From the NCBI GenBank assembly GCA_002297665.1, contig DBMS01000273.1:1-24880 (forward strand): a DNA stretch of 24,880 nucleotides, in the 5' to 3' direction. Both the position numbers and the translations under genes were made by a program. Positions 1 through 6,565 of this stretch are shown one piece after another. The notes beneath the pieces were generated by a model, which saw only the letters and a program-made list of their open reading frames with translations, did no database searches and was not told where the DNA came from. Position 1 is the first letter of the stretch. Each line of letters begins with the position of its first letter. Source of the stretch: Holophagaceae bacterium UBA692. Lineage in GTDB: Bacteria; Acidobacteriota; Holophagae; Holophagales; Holophagaceae.

Positions 1-63
1 TCGATCGGAACACCGGTGGGCCGGTAACGTCCCCGGGAACCTTGGTCACCAGGCTTGCGGCCA

Positions 64-80
64 CCGGCAGGGACTGCCGG
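64..80 (-). terminator. Possible terminator hairpin after ccsA
   Basis: A perfect 7-bp inverted repeat (CCGGCAG / CTGCCGG) with a 3-nt loop lies about 30 nt past the ccsA stop on the minus strand. No T-run follows, so it is at best a weak intrinsic terminator. The rest of positions 1-109 shows no gene. Confidence 0.35.
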
Positions 81-109
81 AACGGGCCGCAATGCCTAGA
101 CTGCCGGCC

Positions 110-1864
110 TCAGGCCTTGGCCCCCACGTGGAAGGTGTCGGGCAGCAGGCACATCCCGATCAGCACCAGTTGGCTGCCCACGAACAGGAACAGCCAGAGG
201 AAGGCCGCGTCGGTGAAGCCGTAGGAATGGAGCCCCACGCCCAGCATGTTCACGCCGAACCAGGACAGGCTGGTGATGATGTTGCCGAAGATGGCGCAGG
301 CCATGAGGCCCCGCTCGCGGATGTAGCCCGCCCAGCGCGCGTGGAGGATGACGGCGTTCCACAGGACGATGAGCAGCGCGCCGTTCTCCTTGGGGTCCCA
401 GCCCCAGAACCGGCCCCAGGACTGGTCGGCCCAGATGCCGCCCAGCACCGTGCCCACGAAGCTGAAGAGCAGGGCGAAGCAGACGATGCCGTAGGTCATG
501 TCGGCGAGAACCTTGGTGGTGGCCTCGTCGCGGTTCCTGCCGAAGAGCTTGCGCAGGGTGTAGGCGATGGCGATGGCCCCTGCCAGGAAGGTGGCGCTGT
601 AGCCGATGGTGATGGTCACCACGTGGGTGGCCAGCCAGAAGTTGGAGTCCAGCACGGCGCGCATCATCTCCATGGTGTCCCCCTCCATGGCCAGGTGGTG
701 GGCGATGATCAGCGAGACGAACCCGGAGGCTGAGCCCACCGCGGTCGCGAAGCCCCGGCGGTACATCCGCTCCAGGACCACGGCCAGGATCACCGCGCCC
801 CAGCCCACGAAAACGGCCGAGGAGTAGAGGTTGGTGACCGGGGGCCGTCCCTGGAGGATGACGCGGGAGGCCAGGCCCAGGGTGTGGATGATGGCGGCGC
901 CCCACATGAAGGAGAAGGCCCCTTCCTGGAAGAACTCGCGACGGCCCAGCCAGGAGAAGAAGATCCCGCCCAGGGCCAACAGGTAGAAGACCATGCCGAT
1001 GTAGAAGGGCTCCACCCGGTTGAAGAGCAGCTCGGAGCTGGCGTGCCTCAGGGCCTCGGGGCGGGCGGCGCTCACCAGGTGGGCGAGGTCGGAGGCGGCG
1101 GCGTTGAAGGAGGCCGCGTCGCCCACGGTGTAGGCGGCGCCCGCCCGGGCCAGGGGAACCAGGCCGGGGTGCATGTTGCCCGCGGCGGCGTTGTCCAGGG
1201 CGGTGCCCACGGAGATCCAGGCGTCCGGGTCCTGCCCGGCGAGGGGGGCCAGCGGCTTGAACAGCGCGAGCTCGGCCAGGGCCCGGTGGCGCGCGGCGGC
1301 GTCGGGGGACCGGAGGGTCTGGAGCTCCATGAAGAGCCCCGGGGTGTCCATGAGCTGGATGGAGTTGCGCAGGCCGTGGTACTTCTCGAGCCGGCCGTAG
1401 AGTTTCACCACCGCGGCCTGGAAGCGGGAGCGCTTGATGGCGTCGACGCCCATGGCCATCTGGGCCTGCTTGACGATCTCGTCGATGTGGGGTTCGAGGG
1501 TGGCGAAGCTGAAGCGCCGCTGGTTGCTCTGGGCCATGCCCATGAGGCCCAGCACGTCCGGGTCGTCGATGCTGAAGATGGGCTGCTGGTCGGCCACGGC
1601 GGGGCGGAACAGGACGTCCAGGATCCACTCGTCGGGGCTGAGGGTGCGGTTCTCGAAGCGGATGGTCTGGCGCTCCTGGATGACCAGGATGGCGTTGCGC
1701 GCCACCGAATCCAGCGGCTTGACGCGTCCGCCCTCGAGCACGGGCATGCGGCAGAACTTCTCGATCTCCATGCCGCGCACGGGACGCGGGGGGAGCATGA
1801 CGAAGAGGGCCGCGGCCAGGGTGAGGACCGCGGGCAGCCACTTGGCGAGGCGGTTGAGGTTCAT
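110..1864 (-). CDS. ccsA: Cytochrome c biogenesis protein CcsA (ResC-like), long form
   Basis: This is the haem-handling and ligating half of system II cytochrome c maturation. With ResB it carries haem across the membrane and attaches it to CXXCH motifs of exported cytochromes. The 584-aa protein has an N-terminal membrane segment (about 8-25), then a soluble domain of about 250 residues, then the polytopic CcsA core from about 285. The WWD signature is at 478-493 (WAD, WGRFWGWDPKE). Candidate haem-ligand histidines in the core include H327, H414, H508 and H546. Classical CcsA is about 300-390 aa. The long form with a conserved stretch around PVLEGGRVKPLDS (41-53) is, from memory, common in Planctomycetes, Verrucomicrobia and Acidobacteria, so the extension is not a fusion artefact. 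ATG follows a very strong ribosome site (AAGGAGGTGA) and overlaps the resB stop as ATGA, implying translational coupling. Confidence 0.93.
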   Translation of the reverse strand: MNLNRLAKWLPAVLTLAAALFVMLPPRPVRGMEIEKFCRMPVLEGGRVKPLDSVARNAILVIQERQTIRFENRTLSPDEWILDVLFRPAVADQQPIFSIDDPDVLGLMGMAQSNQRRFSFATLEPHIDEIVKQAQMAMGVDAIKRSRFQAAVVKLYGRLEKYHGLRNSIQLMDTPGLFMELQTLRSPDAAARHRALAELALFKPLAPLAGQDPDAWISVGTALDNAAAGNMHPGLVPLARAGAAYTVGDAASFNAAASDLAHLVSAARPEALRHASSELLFNRVEPFYIGMVFYLLALGGIFFSWLGRREFFQEGAFSFMWGAAIIHTLGLASRVILQGRPPVTNLYSSAVFVGWGAVILAVVLERMYRRGFATAVGSASGFVSLIIAHHLAMEGDTMEMMRAVLDSNFWLATHVVTITIGYSATFLAGAIAIAYTLRKLFGRNRDEATTKVLADMTYGIVCFALLFSFVGTVLGGIWADQSWGRFWGWDPKENGALLIVLWNAVILHARWAGYIRERGLMACAIFGNIITSLSWFGVNMLGVGLHSYGFTDAAFLWLFLFVGSQLVLIGMCLLPDTFHVGAKA

Positions 1865-3030
1865 GCCGTCACCTCCTTGGTTTCATTGCGCTTCTTCATT
1901 GAACGGCGGAGGGTGATCCCGAAGTGGATGAGCAGGCCCAGGGTGATGAGCGTGCACGAGATGTAGGGAATCAGCCATCCGGGGTTCCGAACCACCTGGA
2001 GGATGCTGAGCTGGTCGCCCTTGCCGAAGCTGGCCTGGTAGAAGGCCATTCCGTCGTAGCGCAGGGGCTGGTTCATGGAGATGAGCACGTCCCGCTCCTC
2101 GCCCCGGACCGGGTCCGAGATGTGGACCAGGCTGGAGAAGTTCTTGGGGATCTGGGTGCCGGGGTAGACGTCGTGGCTGAACTTCTTGAGGGTGATGGAA
2201 TAGGGCAGGTAGTACCGGCGGTTGTGGATGCCCAGGGTGTAGGTGCGGCCCTCATGGATGAAGCTCTGGGGGGCGCCGATGCCGTTGGAGGCCAGCCAGG
2301 TGCCGTAGCTGCGGCCTCCGGCCAGGGGCTCGACGACGGCCGTGACCATGTTGACCTCGGTCTCGGTGGCGGCCAGCGGGGCCTCGACGACCTTGACGGA
2401 CGCGCCCACGCCCTGGTCGGCCAGGGCCGGGGGATCCCCGGGGCCCAGGCGGGTGAGGGTGGCGTTGGGGAAGAACTTCTTCACCCGGATGGTGAGGGGC
2501 GTGCCGGGCAGGGGCACGTCCTTGCCCTTGGCCAGGAGGCTCTCGGGCACGCCGTAGGCCTGGGGCCGCTGGGGGTCGGTGACGTCGGTGACGGTCAGCT
2601 CGTAGTCCCGGGGGCTCTCCAGCCAGTTCACGGTCTGGCCGTTCTCGATGGACATGTTCGTTTCGACCTGGAACGCGCCGGTGGAGAACTCCCCGGCGAT
2701 CAGCAGGATCAGGCCGCCGTGGGCCAGCCAGAGCCCGCACTTGTTCCAGTTCGGTTCCAGCCGCCGGATGCCGGCCAGGCTGAGGTTGATCACGAGCACC
2801 AGGCCCACCAGGGCCCCGCCGGGGAAGATGGGCAGGGGGAACGGCAGTCCCGGGAAATAGCGCCAGACCAGGAAGGAGCGCATGTATACCTTGACGGCGC
2901 CGAAGGTTCCCAGGTCGGTCTGGGCCAGGGTGCACAGGACGACCAGGGCCATCAGGAGCACCATGGATACGATGGTGACCTGCATGGACGACAGGCCTTT
3001 CCAGAAGCGGAGCGCGAAGGTCTTAATCAA
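1861..3030 (-). CDS. resB: Cytochrome c biogenesis protein ResB
   Basis: ResB (CcsB in plastids) is the partner of CcsA in system II cytochrome c maturation. The 389-aa protein has the family layout: three membrane segments near the N-terminus (about 17-37, 66-86 and 99-114), a large extracytoplasmic domain (about 115-350), and a final membrane helix (about 354-374) followed by a basic tail. The motif RFWKGLSSMQVTIV at 8-21 matches the usual ResB N-terminus, which argues for the TTG start at 3030. An ATG at residue 16 would remove part of that motif. The start overlaps the end of the upstream lipoprotein gene by 8 nt, and the stop overlaps the ccsA start by 4 nt. The three genes therefore look like one operon. 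Family call is firm; the TTG start is inference. Confidence 0.92.
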   Translation of the reverse strand: MIKTFALRFWKGLSSMQVTIVSMVLLMALVVLCTLAQTDLGTFGAVKVYMRSFLVWRYFPGLPFPLPIFPGGALVGLVLVINLSLAGIRRLEPNWNKCGLWLAHGGLILLIAGEFSTGAFQVETNMSIENGQTVNWLESPRDYELTVTDVTDPQRPQAYGVPESLLAKGKDVPLPGTPLTIRVKKFFPNATLTRLGPGDPPALADQGVGASVKVVEAPLAATETEVNMVTAVVEPLAGGRSYGTWLASNGIGAPQSFIHEGRTYTLGIHNRRYYLPYSITLKKFSHDVYPGTQIPKNFSSLVHISDPVRGEERDVLISMNQPLRYDGMAFYQASFGKGDQLSILQVVRNPGWLIPYISCTLITLGLLIHFGITLRRSMKKRNETKEVTA

Positions 3031-3631
3031 GGTGGAGGCTCTCCAGGTAGCGCATGAAGTCGGGCCTGGCCTTGGCCACGGGGGCGGCGTCGCCCAGGAG
3101 CTTGAGGAACCAGGTGCCCCCGTCCTTCGGGGTGAGGGAGCCCACGATCATCCGGGTCTGGGCCTGGCCCTGGCTGGTGAAGTCGAAGACGGCCACGGCG
3201 CCCGCCTTGCTCTTGACGGTCTGGCGGGAGGCGGCGAGGGCCTTCTCGTCCATGGGCTCAAGGCCGATCTGCCCGCGCCAGCGGTTCACGTTGGCCAGTT
3301 CGCCGCCGGCCTGCCCGGGCAGACACACCACCGAGACCTCGACCTTGCCGGGACCCGGCGGGTTGAGGGTCGCGAAGCGCATGCCGTTGCCCGGCGTCTC
3401 GGTCCAGCCCTTGGGCAGGGTCCAGTGGAGGGGGCTCGAGGGCGTCGGCGGCAGGGGCACCTCCCCGGACATGCCTGGGGGCGGGGCGGCCGGGGCGGTT
3501 CCGGGCGCGGCCGTCACGGGGACCGGGGCCGAGCGGCTCACCTGGTCCCGATTGCAGCCGGTGGAAAGCATCGCGCAGGCAGCCAGCGCCGCGCAGGCGC
3601 CCATGGGCGGCCTCAGGGAAGGGGTAGGCAT
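3023..3631 (-). CDS. Putative lipoprotein of the cytochrome c biogenesis operon
   Basis: This is a 202-aa protein of unknown function. It starts with a short hydrophobic stretch and a lipoprotein-like cleavage site (LSTGC, Cys26), followed by an Ala/Pro-rich linker (about 31-66) and a compact domain (about 67-202). The domain reads like a family of small secreted proteins seen beside respiratory or cytochrome maturation genes (WTLPKGWTE, then a C-terminal FMRYLESLHLD). That resemblance is from memory and weak. The same frame stays open upstream to 4144, but ATG at 3631 has a GGAG about 8 nt before it, and the upstream part of the frame lies antisense to another gene, so I start it here. The gene overlaps resB by 8 nt, so it may help haem delivery or apocytochrome handling. 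This is inferred from position only. Confidence 0.75.
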   Translation of the reverse strand: MPTPSLRPPMGACAALAACAMLSTGCNRDQVSRSAPVPVTAAPGTAPAAPPPGMSGEVPLPPTPSSPLHWTLPKGWTETPGNGMRFATLNPPGPGKVEVSVVCLPGQAGGELANVNRWRGQIGLEPMDEKALAASRQTVKSKAGAVAVFDFTSQGQAQTRMIVGSLTPKDGGTWFLKLLGDAAPVAKARPDFMRYLESLHLD

Positions 3632-3714
3632 GGTGACATCTCCAAGGAAACGACCTCGGATCCAAGCATAACCGGACTGGTCCCATATCCGACGGGCGCG
3701 CCCCGGAATGTGAT

Positions 3715-4125
3715 TCAGATCTTCTCGGCGATCTTGAGAACCGCGTCGCTGAGCTGGACCTTGGCCGTCTTCAGGTTGGCGGTGTTGAGGATGAGCTTGG
3801 GCCGGCCTCCGTCCTCGACGATGAGCACCGAGGCGCTGGGGGCCAGGTCCCGCTTGTTGGTGATGACGAGGCGGCCGAACTGCTTCATGGTCTTGGCGAC
3901 GTTGGGGTTGGTCACCCAGCAGATGGGGGCGGACGAATCCACGACGATGCCCTGGGCCTCCAGGGCAGCCTTGAGGGCGGCGTCGTCGCAGGAAATCTTG
4001 TTGGTCCCGCTGGAGGCGATGATGGCCTTCAGGAACTTGGCTTCCACTTCCGGCGTCAGTTCCGCGCGGACCGTGAGGGACGCCACGGCGGCGGCGGCGA
4101 GGAGGAACGACTTGGTGTAGTTCAT
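3715..4125 (-). CDS. Small exported protein resembling the C-terminal part of YfiR (DUF4154)
   Basis: The 136-aa protein has a cleavable signal peptide (about 1-21, ending VRA). The mature part contains two cysteines (C46, C69) that could form a disulfide. The second half (about 84-133) follows the pattern of YfiR/DUF4154 domains: a GRLVIT strand, a VEDGGRPKLILN strand pair, and a closing LSDAVLKIAE helix. YfiR proteins are periplasmic regulators of diguanylate cyclases and usually about 170-190 aa, so this one is short. No cyclase partner is adjacent. It is separated from the lipoprotein gene by 83 nt, so it may or may not share the transcript. The ATG has AAGGAAA just upstream. The YfiR link is recognition from pattern only. 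Confidence 0.6.
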   Translation of the reverse strand: MNYTKSFLLAAAAVASLTVRAELTPEVEAKFLKAIIASSGTNKISCDDAALKAALEAQGIVVDSSAPICWVTNPNVAKTMKQFGRLVITNKRDLAPSASVLIVEDGGRPKLILNTANLKTAKVQLSDAVLKIAEKI

Positions 4126-4233
4126 GGTTTCCTTTCGTGGACACGCGGGTGCGGAGCTACCCCCATTCAGCAGATCGCCCTGACCCCGGTCGCGGGAACC
4201 TTCCCTCCCCGAGAGCTAGGGTCGGTCTTGATA

Positions 4234-4262
4234 ATCTTATTTAATCGGGGAAATGGGGACAA
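4234..4262 (-). promoter_or_regulatory. Candidate promoter for the cytochrome c biogenesis block
   Basis: In an AT-rich patch on the minus strand, TTGTCC (4257-4262) and TAAGAT (4234-4239) are spaced by 17 nt. Each matches the sigma-70 consensus at four of six positions. Transcription would begin about 100 nt upstream of the ATG at 4125. Candidate only. Confidence 0.35.
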
Positions 4263-4283
4263 TCATTTTATCCTGCCTGCTTT

Positions 4284-4814
4284 TTACAGGTCCTTTCCCA
4301 GGTTTCTCCACAGGGCCACGACCAGGATGCCCAGGCCCAGGCCCATCAACCCGTGGGCGAGGCCATAGGCGCCCACCCGCAGGGCGTGGTTCGAAAACAT
4401 GAAATGATCATTAAGGGCGGCCAGATCGTGGGCGCCGTGGCGTACGCCCAGCACCCGGTGGTAGCCCTTGAAGAGCATGAGCACGATCGTGAGCCCCGCG
4501 CCGGGGAGGTACAAAGCGGAAGTCCATGCGAGCGAGCGTTCGGAGACGGTCGTCCCGCCCAGGGCCAGCGAAAGGTGGAGCATCCAGGCAAAGGCCAGCG
4601 GCAGGAGCACCCCCACCAGGAAGGCGTGGCCGTGGACCAGCGCCAGGGTGAGGAGGAACTCCAGGTGGGCCCCGGCGGGCACCTCGGGGGAGATGAGCAC
4701 CTTCCGCCCGGATTCCTGGAAGGAGATGCCGGCCAGCAGGGCCACCCCGATCATGATCAGGGCGAAGCGCAGGTGGATGCGGCAGAACCGCCGGTAGTGG
4801 ACGGGAAGGCTCAC
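4284..4814 (-). CDS. Four-helix membrane protein, DUF2871-like (tentative)
   Basis: I start this gene at GTG 4814 (176 aa), because AGGAG lies 5 nt upstream (4820-4824). A longer ATG frame to 4874 has no ribosome site and adds a Pro-rich tail unlike the rest. About four membrane segments are visible (about 17-32, 51-84 probably as two, 93-116, 148-168). Histidines sit in or near helices (HGHAFLVG around residue 60, HGLMGLG around 153). The order of helices and the HxH feature recall DUF2871-type or haem-copper-associated small membrane proteins, but I cannot assign a function. It is divergent from an Rrf2 regulator with 176 nt between starts, so the regulator may control it. Gene reality is strong; family name is weak. 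Confidence 0.7.
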   Translation of the reverse strand: MSLPVHYRRFCRIHLRFALIMIGVALLAGISFQESGRKVLISPEVPAGAHLEFLLTLALVHGHAFLVGVLLPLAFAWMLHLSLALGGTTVSERSLAWTSALYLPGAGLTIVLMLFKGYHRVLGVRHGAHDLAALNDHFMFSNHALRVGAYGLAHGLMGLGLGILVVALWRNLGKDL

Positions 4815-4819
4815 GGGGA

Positions 4820-4824
4820 CTCCT
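4820..4824 (-). promoter_or_regulatory. Ribosome binding site that sets a GTG start
   Basis: AGGAG on the minus strand lies 5 nt before GTG at 4814. It decides the start of the membrane protein in favour of GTG over the more distal ATG at 4874. Confidence 0.6.
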
Positions 4825-4929
4825 GGGTCGGTGCGCACCGCGGGACGGGCGCCGTTCGGATTCTGGGGTAGCACGTGACCAAGATCAAGGTGCGGGCCCG
4901 GGTTCCGTTGGATACTGGACCCGTATTCT

Positions 4930-4953
4930 TTCCGCCCCCGGCCGGGGGCGGAA
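4930..4953. promoter_or_regulatory. 24-bp perfect palindrome upstream of the Rrf2 gene
   Basis: Each 12-nt arm reads TTCCGCCCCCGG on its own strand, and the two arms abut with no spacer. The site lies 37 nt before the Rrf2 start, in the divergent intergenic region. It could be the operator for Rrf2 autoregulation. It could also fold as a hairpin in the leader RNA, though the lack of a loop favours a DNA-level dimer site. No binding specificity can be read from it. Confidence 0.55.
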
Positions 4954-4990
4954 GTCTTGTCCTCCCGCTTTCCCTTTTTCGTGGTGGCCC

Positions 4991-5458
4991 ATGCTCGGGA
5001 TCTCGCGACAGACCGATTACGCCGTCCGGGTGGTGCTGCACCTGGCCTGTCTGGAGAAGGGCGCGCAGGTGTCCATCGCCGAGATCTCGGAGTCCCGGGG
5101 TCTGCCCATGCCCTTCGTGCGCCGGCTCATCAAGCCCCTGGTCACCCGGGGCATCCTGGTGTCGGCACGGGGCTCCTCGGGCGGCATCCGCCTGGCCAGG
5201 CCCGCCGGGGAGATCTCGCTGCTGGAGGTGGTGCGGGCCATGGAAGGCGGCCTGGCCCTCAACCATTGCGCCGACGCGGACAAGGGCTGTCCCCTTTCCC
5301 GCAGCTGCCCCGTGGAGTCGGTGTGGGTGGGCGCCACCGGCGTCCTGGAGCGCCATCTGGAGAAGGTGCGCTTCGACGACCTGGCGGTGGGCCCGCAGGG
5401 CCACGTGGTGGCTCATCAGCGCATGCAGGGCGGACCCGCCGCGGTGGGCCAGGCCTGA
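4991..5458 (+). CDS. Rrf2-family transcriptional regulator with an Fe-S cysteine cluster
   Basis: The 155-aa protein starts like Rrf2 proteins (ISRQTDYAVRVVLHLA). It has a winged helix-turn-helix (about 27-58, VSIAEISESRGLPMPFVRRL) and a wing with GSSGGIRLARP (61-71). Three cysteines at C93, C100 and C106 (C-X6-C-X5-C) match the cluster region of IscR, NsrR and RirA, which bind Fe-S clusters and sense iron-sulfur status, NO, iron or O2. Which signal applies here cannot be read from the sequence. The gene stands between the c-type cytochrome maturation block and the bc/cbb3 operon, so it is a natural candidate to regulate one or both. No clear Shine-Dalgarno precedes ATG 4991. The tail after 130 is longer than usual and low in conserved motifs. 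Confidence 0.9.
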   Translation: MLGISRQTDYAVRVVLHLACLEKGAQVSIAEISESRGLPMPFVRRLIKPLVTRGILVSARGSSGGIRLARPAGEISLLEVVRAMEGGLALNHCADADKGCPLSRSCPVESVWVGATGVLERHLEKVRFDDLAVGPQGHVVAHQRMQGGPAAVGQA

Positions 5459-5640
5459 ACCCGGCCCTTCAGCCGCAGGCCAGGACCGGGACCCCCGCCT
5501 TTTCCGACCCATGCCGGGGCGCCGTTTCGGACGCTCCGGGGGACCTCGATGGGGGGGCATACGGCTCTCCGGGGCTCGCCCTGCGCAAGGCGGAGGCCGG
5601 GATCGGGCCGGGAGGGCAGGGATGCGGGTTTGTTGGCGTG
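5459..5640. other. GC-rich intergenic stretch without a recognisable gene
   Basis: Between the Rrf2 stop and the AT-rich island I see no gene with a ribosome site and family resemblance on either strand. Short open frames that cross it combine GC-rich and AT-rich parts and look accidental. No strong terminator with a T-run was found. Confidence 0.5.
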
Positions 5641-5651
5641 TGAAAATGAGT

Positions 5652-5670
5652 CTCAATAGAAAAAATTGAG
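5652..5670. promoter_or_regulatory. Inverted repeat CTCAAT-N7-ATTGAG
   Basis: Perfect 6-bp arms with a 7-nt A-rich spacer. It is possibly an operator; the right arm also forms the start of the 13-nt repeated element at 5665. Confidence 0.4.
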
Positions 5671-5733
5671 CCAAAATTGAACGATTTTGAGGTGGATTTT
5701 AAATTTTTATTTACAGTTATATTTTGGCTTAAT
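5665..5733. repeat. 13-nt element present twice in inverted orientation
   Basis: ATTGAGCCAAAAT at 5665-5677 recurs on the opposite strand at 5721-5733 as ATTAAGCCAAAAT, 12 of 13 identical. Centres are 56 bp apart. The downstream copy lies in the spacer of the candidate promoter, so a bound regulator there could block or help RNA polymerase. Confidence 0.5.
5672..5689. promoter_or_regulatory. Inverted repeat CAAAAT-N6-ATTTTG
   Basis: Perfect 6-bp arms with a 6-nt spacer, immediately next to the repeat at 5652-5670. Such AT-rich palindromes occur by chance more easily in this composition, so weight is moderate. Confidence 0.3.
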
Positions 5734-5738
5734 AAAAA
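5710..5738 (+). promoter_or_regulatory. Candidate sigma-70 promoter for the bc/cbb3 operon
   Basis: TTTACA (5710-5715, five of six to consensus) and TAAAAA (5733-5738, four of six) are separated by 17 nt. A start near 5745 would give a leader of about 160 nt before the first gene. Candidate only; the region is AT-rich, so such matches are easier to find. Confidence 0.35.
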
Positions 5739-5752
5739 CATTACCAAAAACA

Positions 5753-5764
5753 TCACAAATGTGA
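5753..5764. promoter_or_regulatory. Palindrome TCACA-AA-TGTGA
   Basis: The half-sites equal the CRP/FNR-family half-site TGTGA, but they point outward relative to the classical TGTGA-N6-TCACA order. It lies just downstream of the candidate promoter start. A family-level assignment is not justified. Confidence 0.3.
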
Positions 5765-5904
5765 CAAAAGGGTCTTGTGAACTAGTGGATGTTTCCAGCA
5801 GGATATGACATCGCAATCACGAGGTAACCGATGGAGTGCTGGTCCCTGACCGGATACGCCGCGACCTCCGCCACGGGGTCACCCTGCCCCGGGGAGGGAG
5901 CGAC

Positions 5905-6102
5905 ATGGAAATGACGTGGATAGCCATCGCCGCGAGCCTCGCGATGGGCCTTTCCGCGGCCTTCCTCTTCGTGGCCGCGGTGCGGCGCGGGTGGTTCAAG
6001 GACATCGAGGACGCGAAATACCAGGTCTTCTGGTCGGACAGGAACGATTCCAAGGATTCAACGAGGGAGGCTGCTGATGGCGGTCAATCTGAAAAGAAGT
6101 AG
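5905..6102 (+). CDS. CcoS-like small membrane protein, first gene of the operon
   Basis: The 65-aa protein starts at ATG 5905, chosen because GGGAGGGAG sits 4 nt upstream; an in-frame GTG at 5836 lacks such a site. One membrane helix (about 4-24) is followed by VRRGWFKDIEDAKYQVFWSD, which resembles the CcoS/FixS pattern of a single helix, then an R-x-G-x-[FW]-x-D-[LI]-E motif and an acidic end. CcoS is needed for cbb3 oxidase assembly, probably for copper or haem insertion. The C-terminal tail is charged and disordered-looking. The gene overlaps the Rieske gene by 26 nt. A second similar peptide is encoded at 11646. It may instead be a bc-complex accessory subunit. Confidence 0.7.
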   Translation: MEMTWIAIAASLAMGLSAAFLFVAAVRRGWFKDIEDAKYQVFWSDRNDSKDSTREAADGGQSEKK

Positions 6103-6565
6103 CGGAGGAGGCACCCAGGTGGCGGTCTCCCGCCGCAGGATGCTGGCCTGGATCACCGGCACGGGCCTGGTCGGCTCGGGGGTCCTGAGCGCCGTCTCCA
6201 ATTTCGTCTTCATCAAGCCCAGGGCCACCTACGGCCAGCCCCAGCGCTTCAGCATCGGCAAGCCCGAGGACTTCCCCCCGGGCACCCGCATCGCCCTCGA
6301 GACCCGCCGGATCTGCGTCGTGCGCGAAGGCAACAGGCTCGCGGCGCTGAGCACCACCTGCACCCACCTGGGCTGCATCGTGGGCCTGGCCGACACGGGC
6401 TTCGCCTGCCCCTGCCACGGATCGCGGTTCGACGCCGACGGCACCGTCACGGGCGGCCCCGCCCCGCGCCCCCTTCCCTGGTTCAAGGTCACGCTGGCGC
6501 CCAACGGCGAGATCGAAGTGGACAAGGACACCGAGATCACCCCCGGGAGCTACCTGACCCTATGA
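6077..6565 (+). CDS. Rieske iron-sulfur protein of a bc-type complex
   Basis: This 162-aa protein carries the [2Fe-2S] cluster that takes electrons from quinol at the Qo site. Cluster motifs are CTHLGC at 95-100 and CPCHGS at 111-116, each giving one Cys and one His ligand, with the extra cysteines forming the usual disulfide. An N-terminal twin-arginine stretch (SRRRMLAW, 18-25) precedes a membrane helix (about 23-45), the normal Tat-exported, uncleaved anchor. G-PAPRPLPWF at 127-136 is the conserved proline loop. The GGGAGG ribosome site lies about 7 nt before ATG. The stop overlaps the cytochrome b start as ATGA, which supports co-translation of the complex. Confidence 0.95.
   Translation: MAVNLKRSSGGGTQVAVSRRRMLAWITGTGLVGSGVLSAVSNFVFIKPRATYGQPQRFSIGKPEDFPPGTRIALETRRICVVREGNRLAALSTTCTHLGCIVGLADTGFACPCHGSRFDADGTVTGGPAPRPLPWFKVTLAPNGEIEVDKDTEITPGSYLTL

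Larger units (their letters stand above)
5641..5830 (+). promoter_or_regulatory. AT-rich regulatory island upstream of the bc/cbb3 operon
   Basis: Composition drops sharply from about 70% G+C to about one third G+C, mostly between 5641 and 5770. The island carries several inverted repeats (listed separately) and a candidate sigma-70 promoter. It is the only sizeable non-coding region before the twelve-gene operon at 5905-17908, so it is the likely control region for that operon. Confidence 0.65.

Noticed and set aside
884..1966. Long plus-strand open frame (360 codons) opposite ccsA
   Set aside because: It is antisense to a clear CcsA/ResB coding region, its composition is Gly/Glu/His-rich as expected from a GC-rich shadow frame, and it has no family motif.
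3632..4144. N-terminal extension of the lipoprotein frame up to 4144
   Set aside because: The extension runs out of frame over the YfiR-like gene on the same strand and is low in structure; the start at 3631 has a ribosome site and a signal sequence.
5641..5770. AT-rich island as a horizontally acquired fragment or mobile element remnant
   Set aside because: It is short, contains no gene fragment, terminal repeats or target duplication, and its position fits a promoter region.
5650..5780. Classical FNR box (TTGAT-N4-ATCAA) for oxygen control of the oxidase
   Set aside because: No match was found; only other palindromes, which are reported without a named regulator.
5469..5816. Minus-strand frame of 115 codons in the intergenic region
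   Set aside because: It joins an AT-rich regulatory island to GC-rich sequence with an abrupt change of amino-acid composition, has no ribosome site and no family resemblance.
5836..5904. Longer start (GTG 5836) for the first operon gene
   Set aside because: The ribosome site GGGAGGGAG directly before ATG 5905 and the helix-first layout of CcoS-like proteins favour the shorter form.
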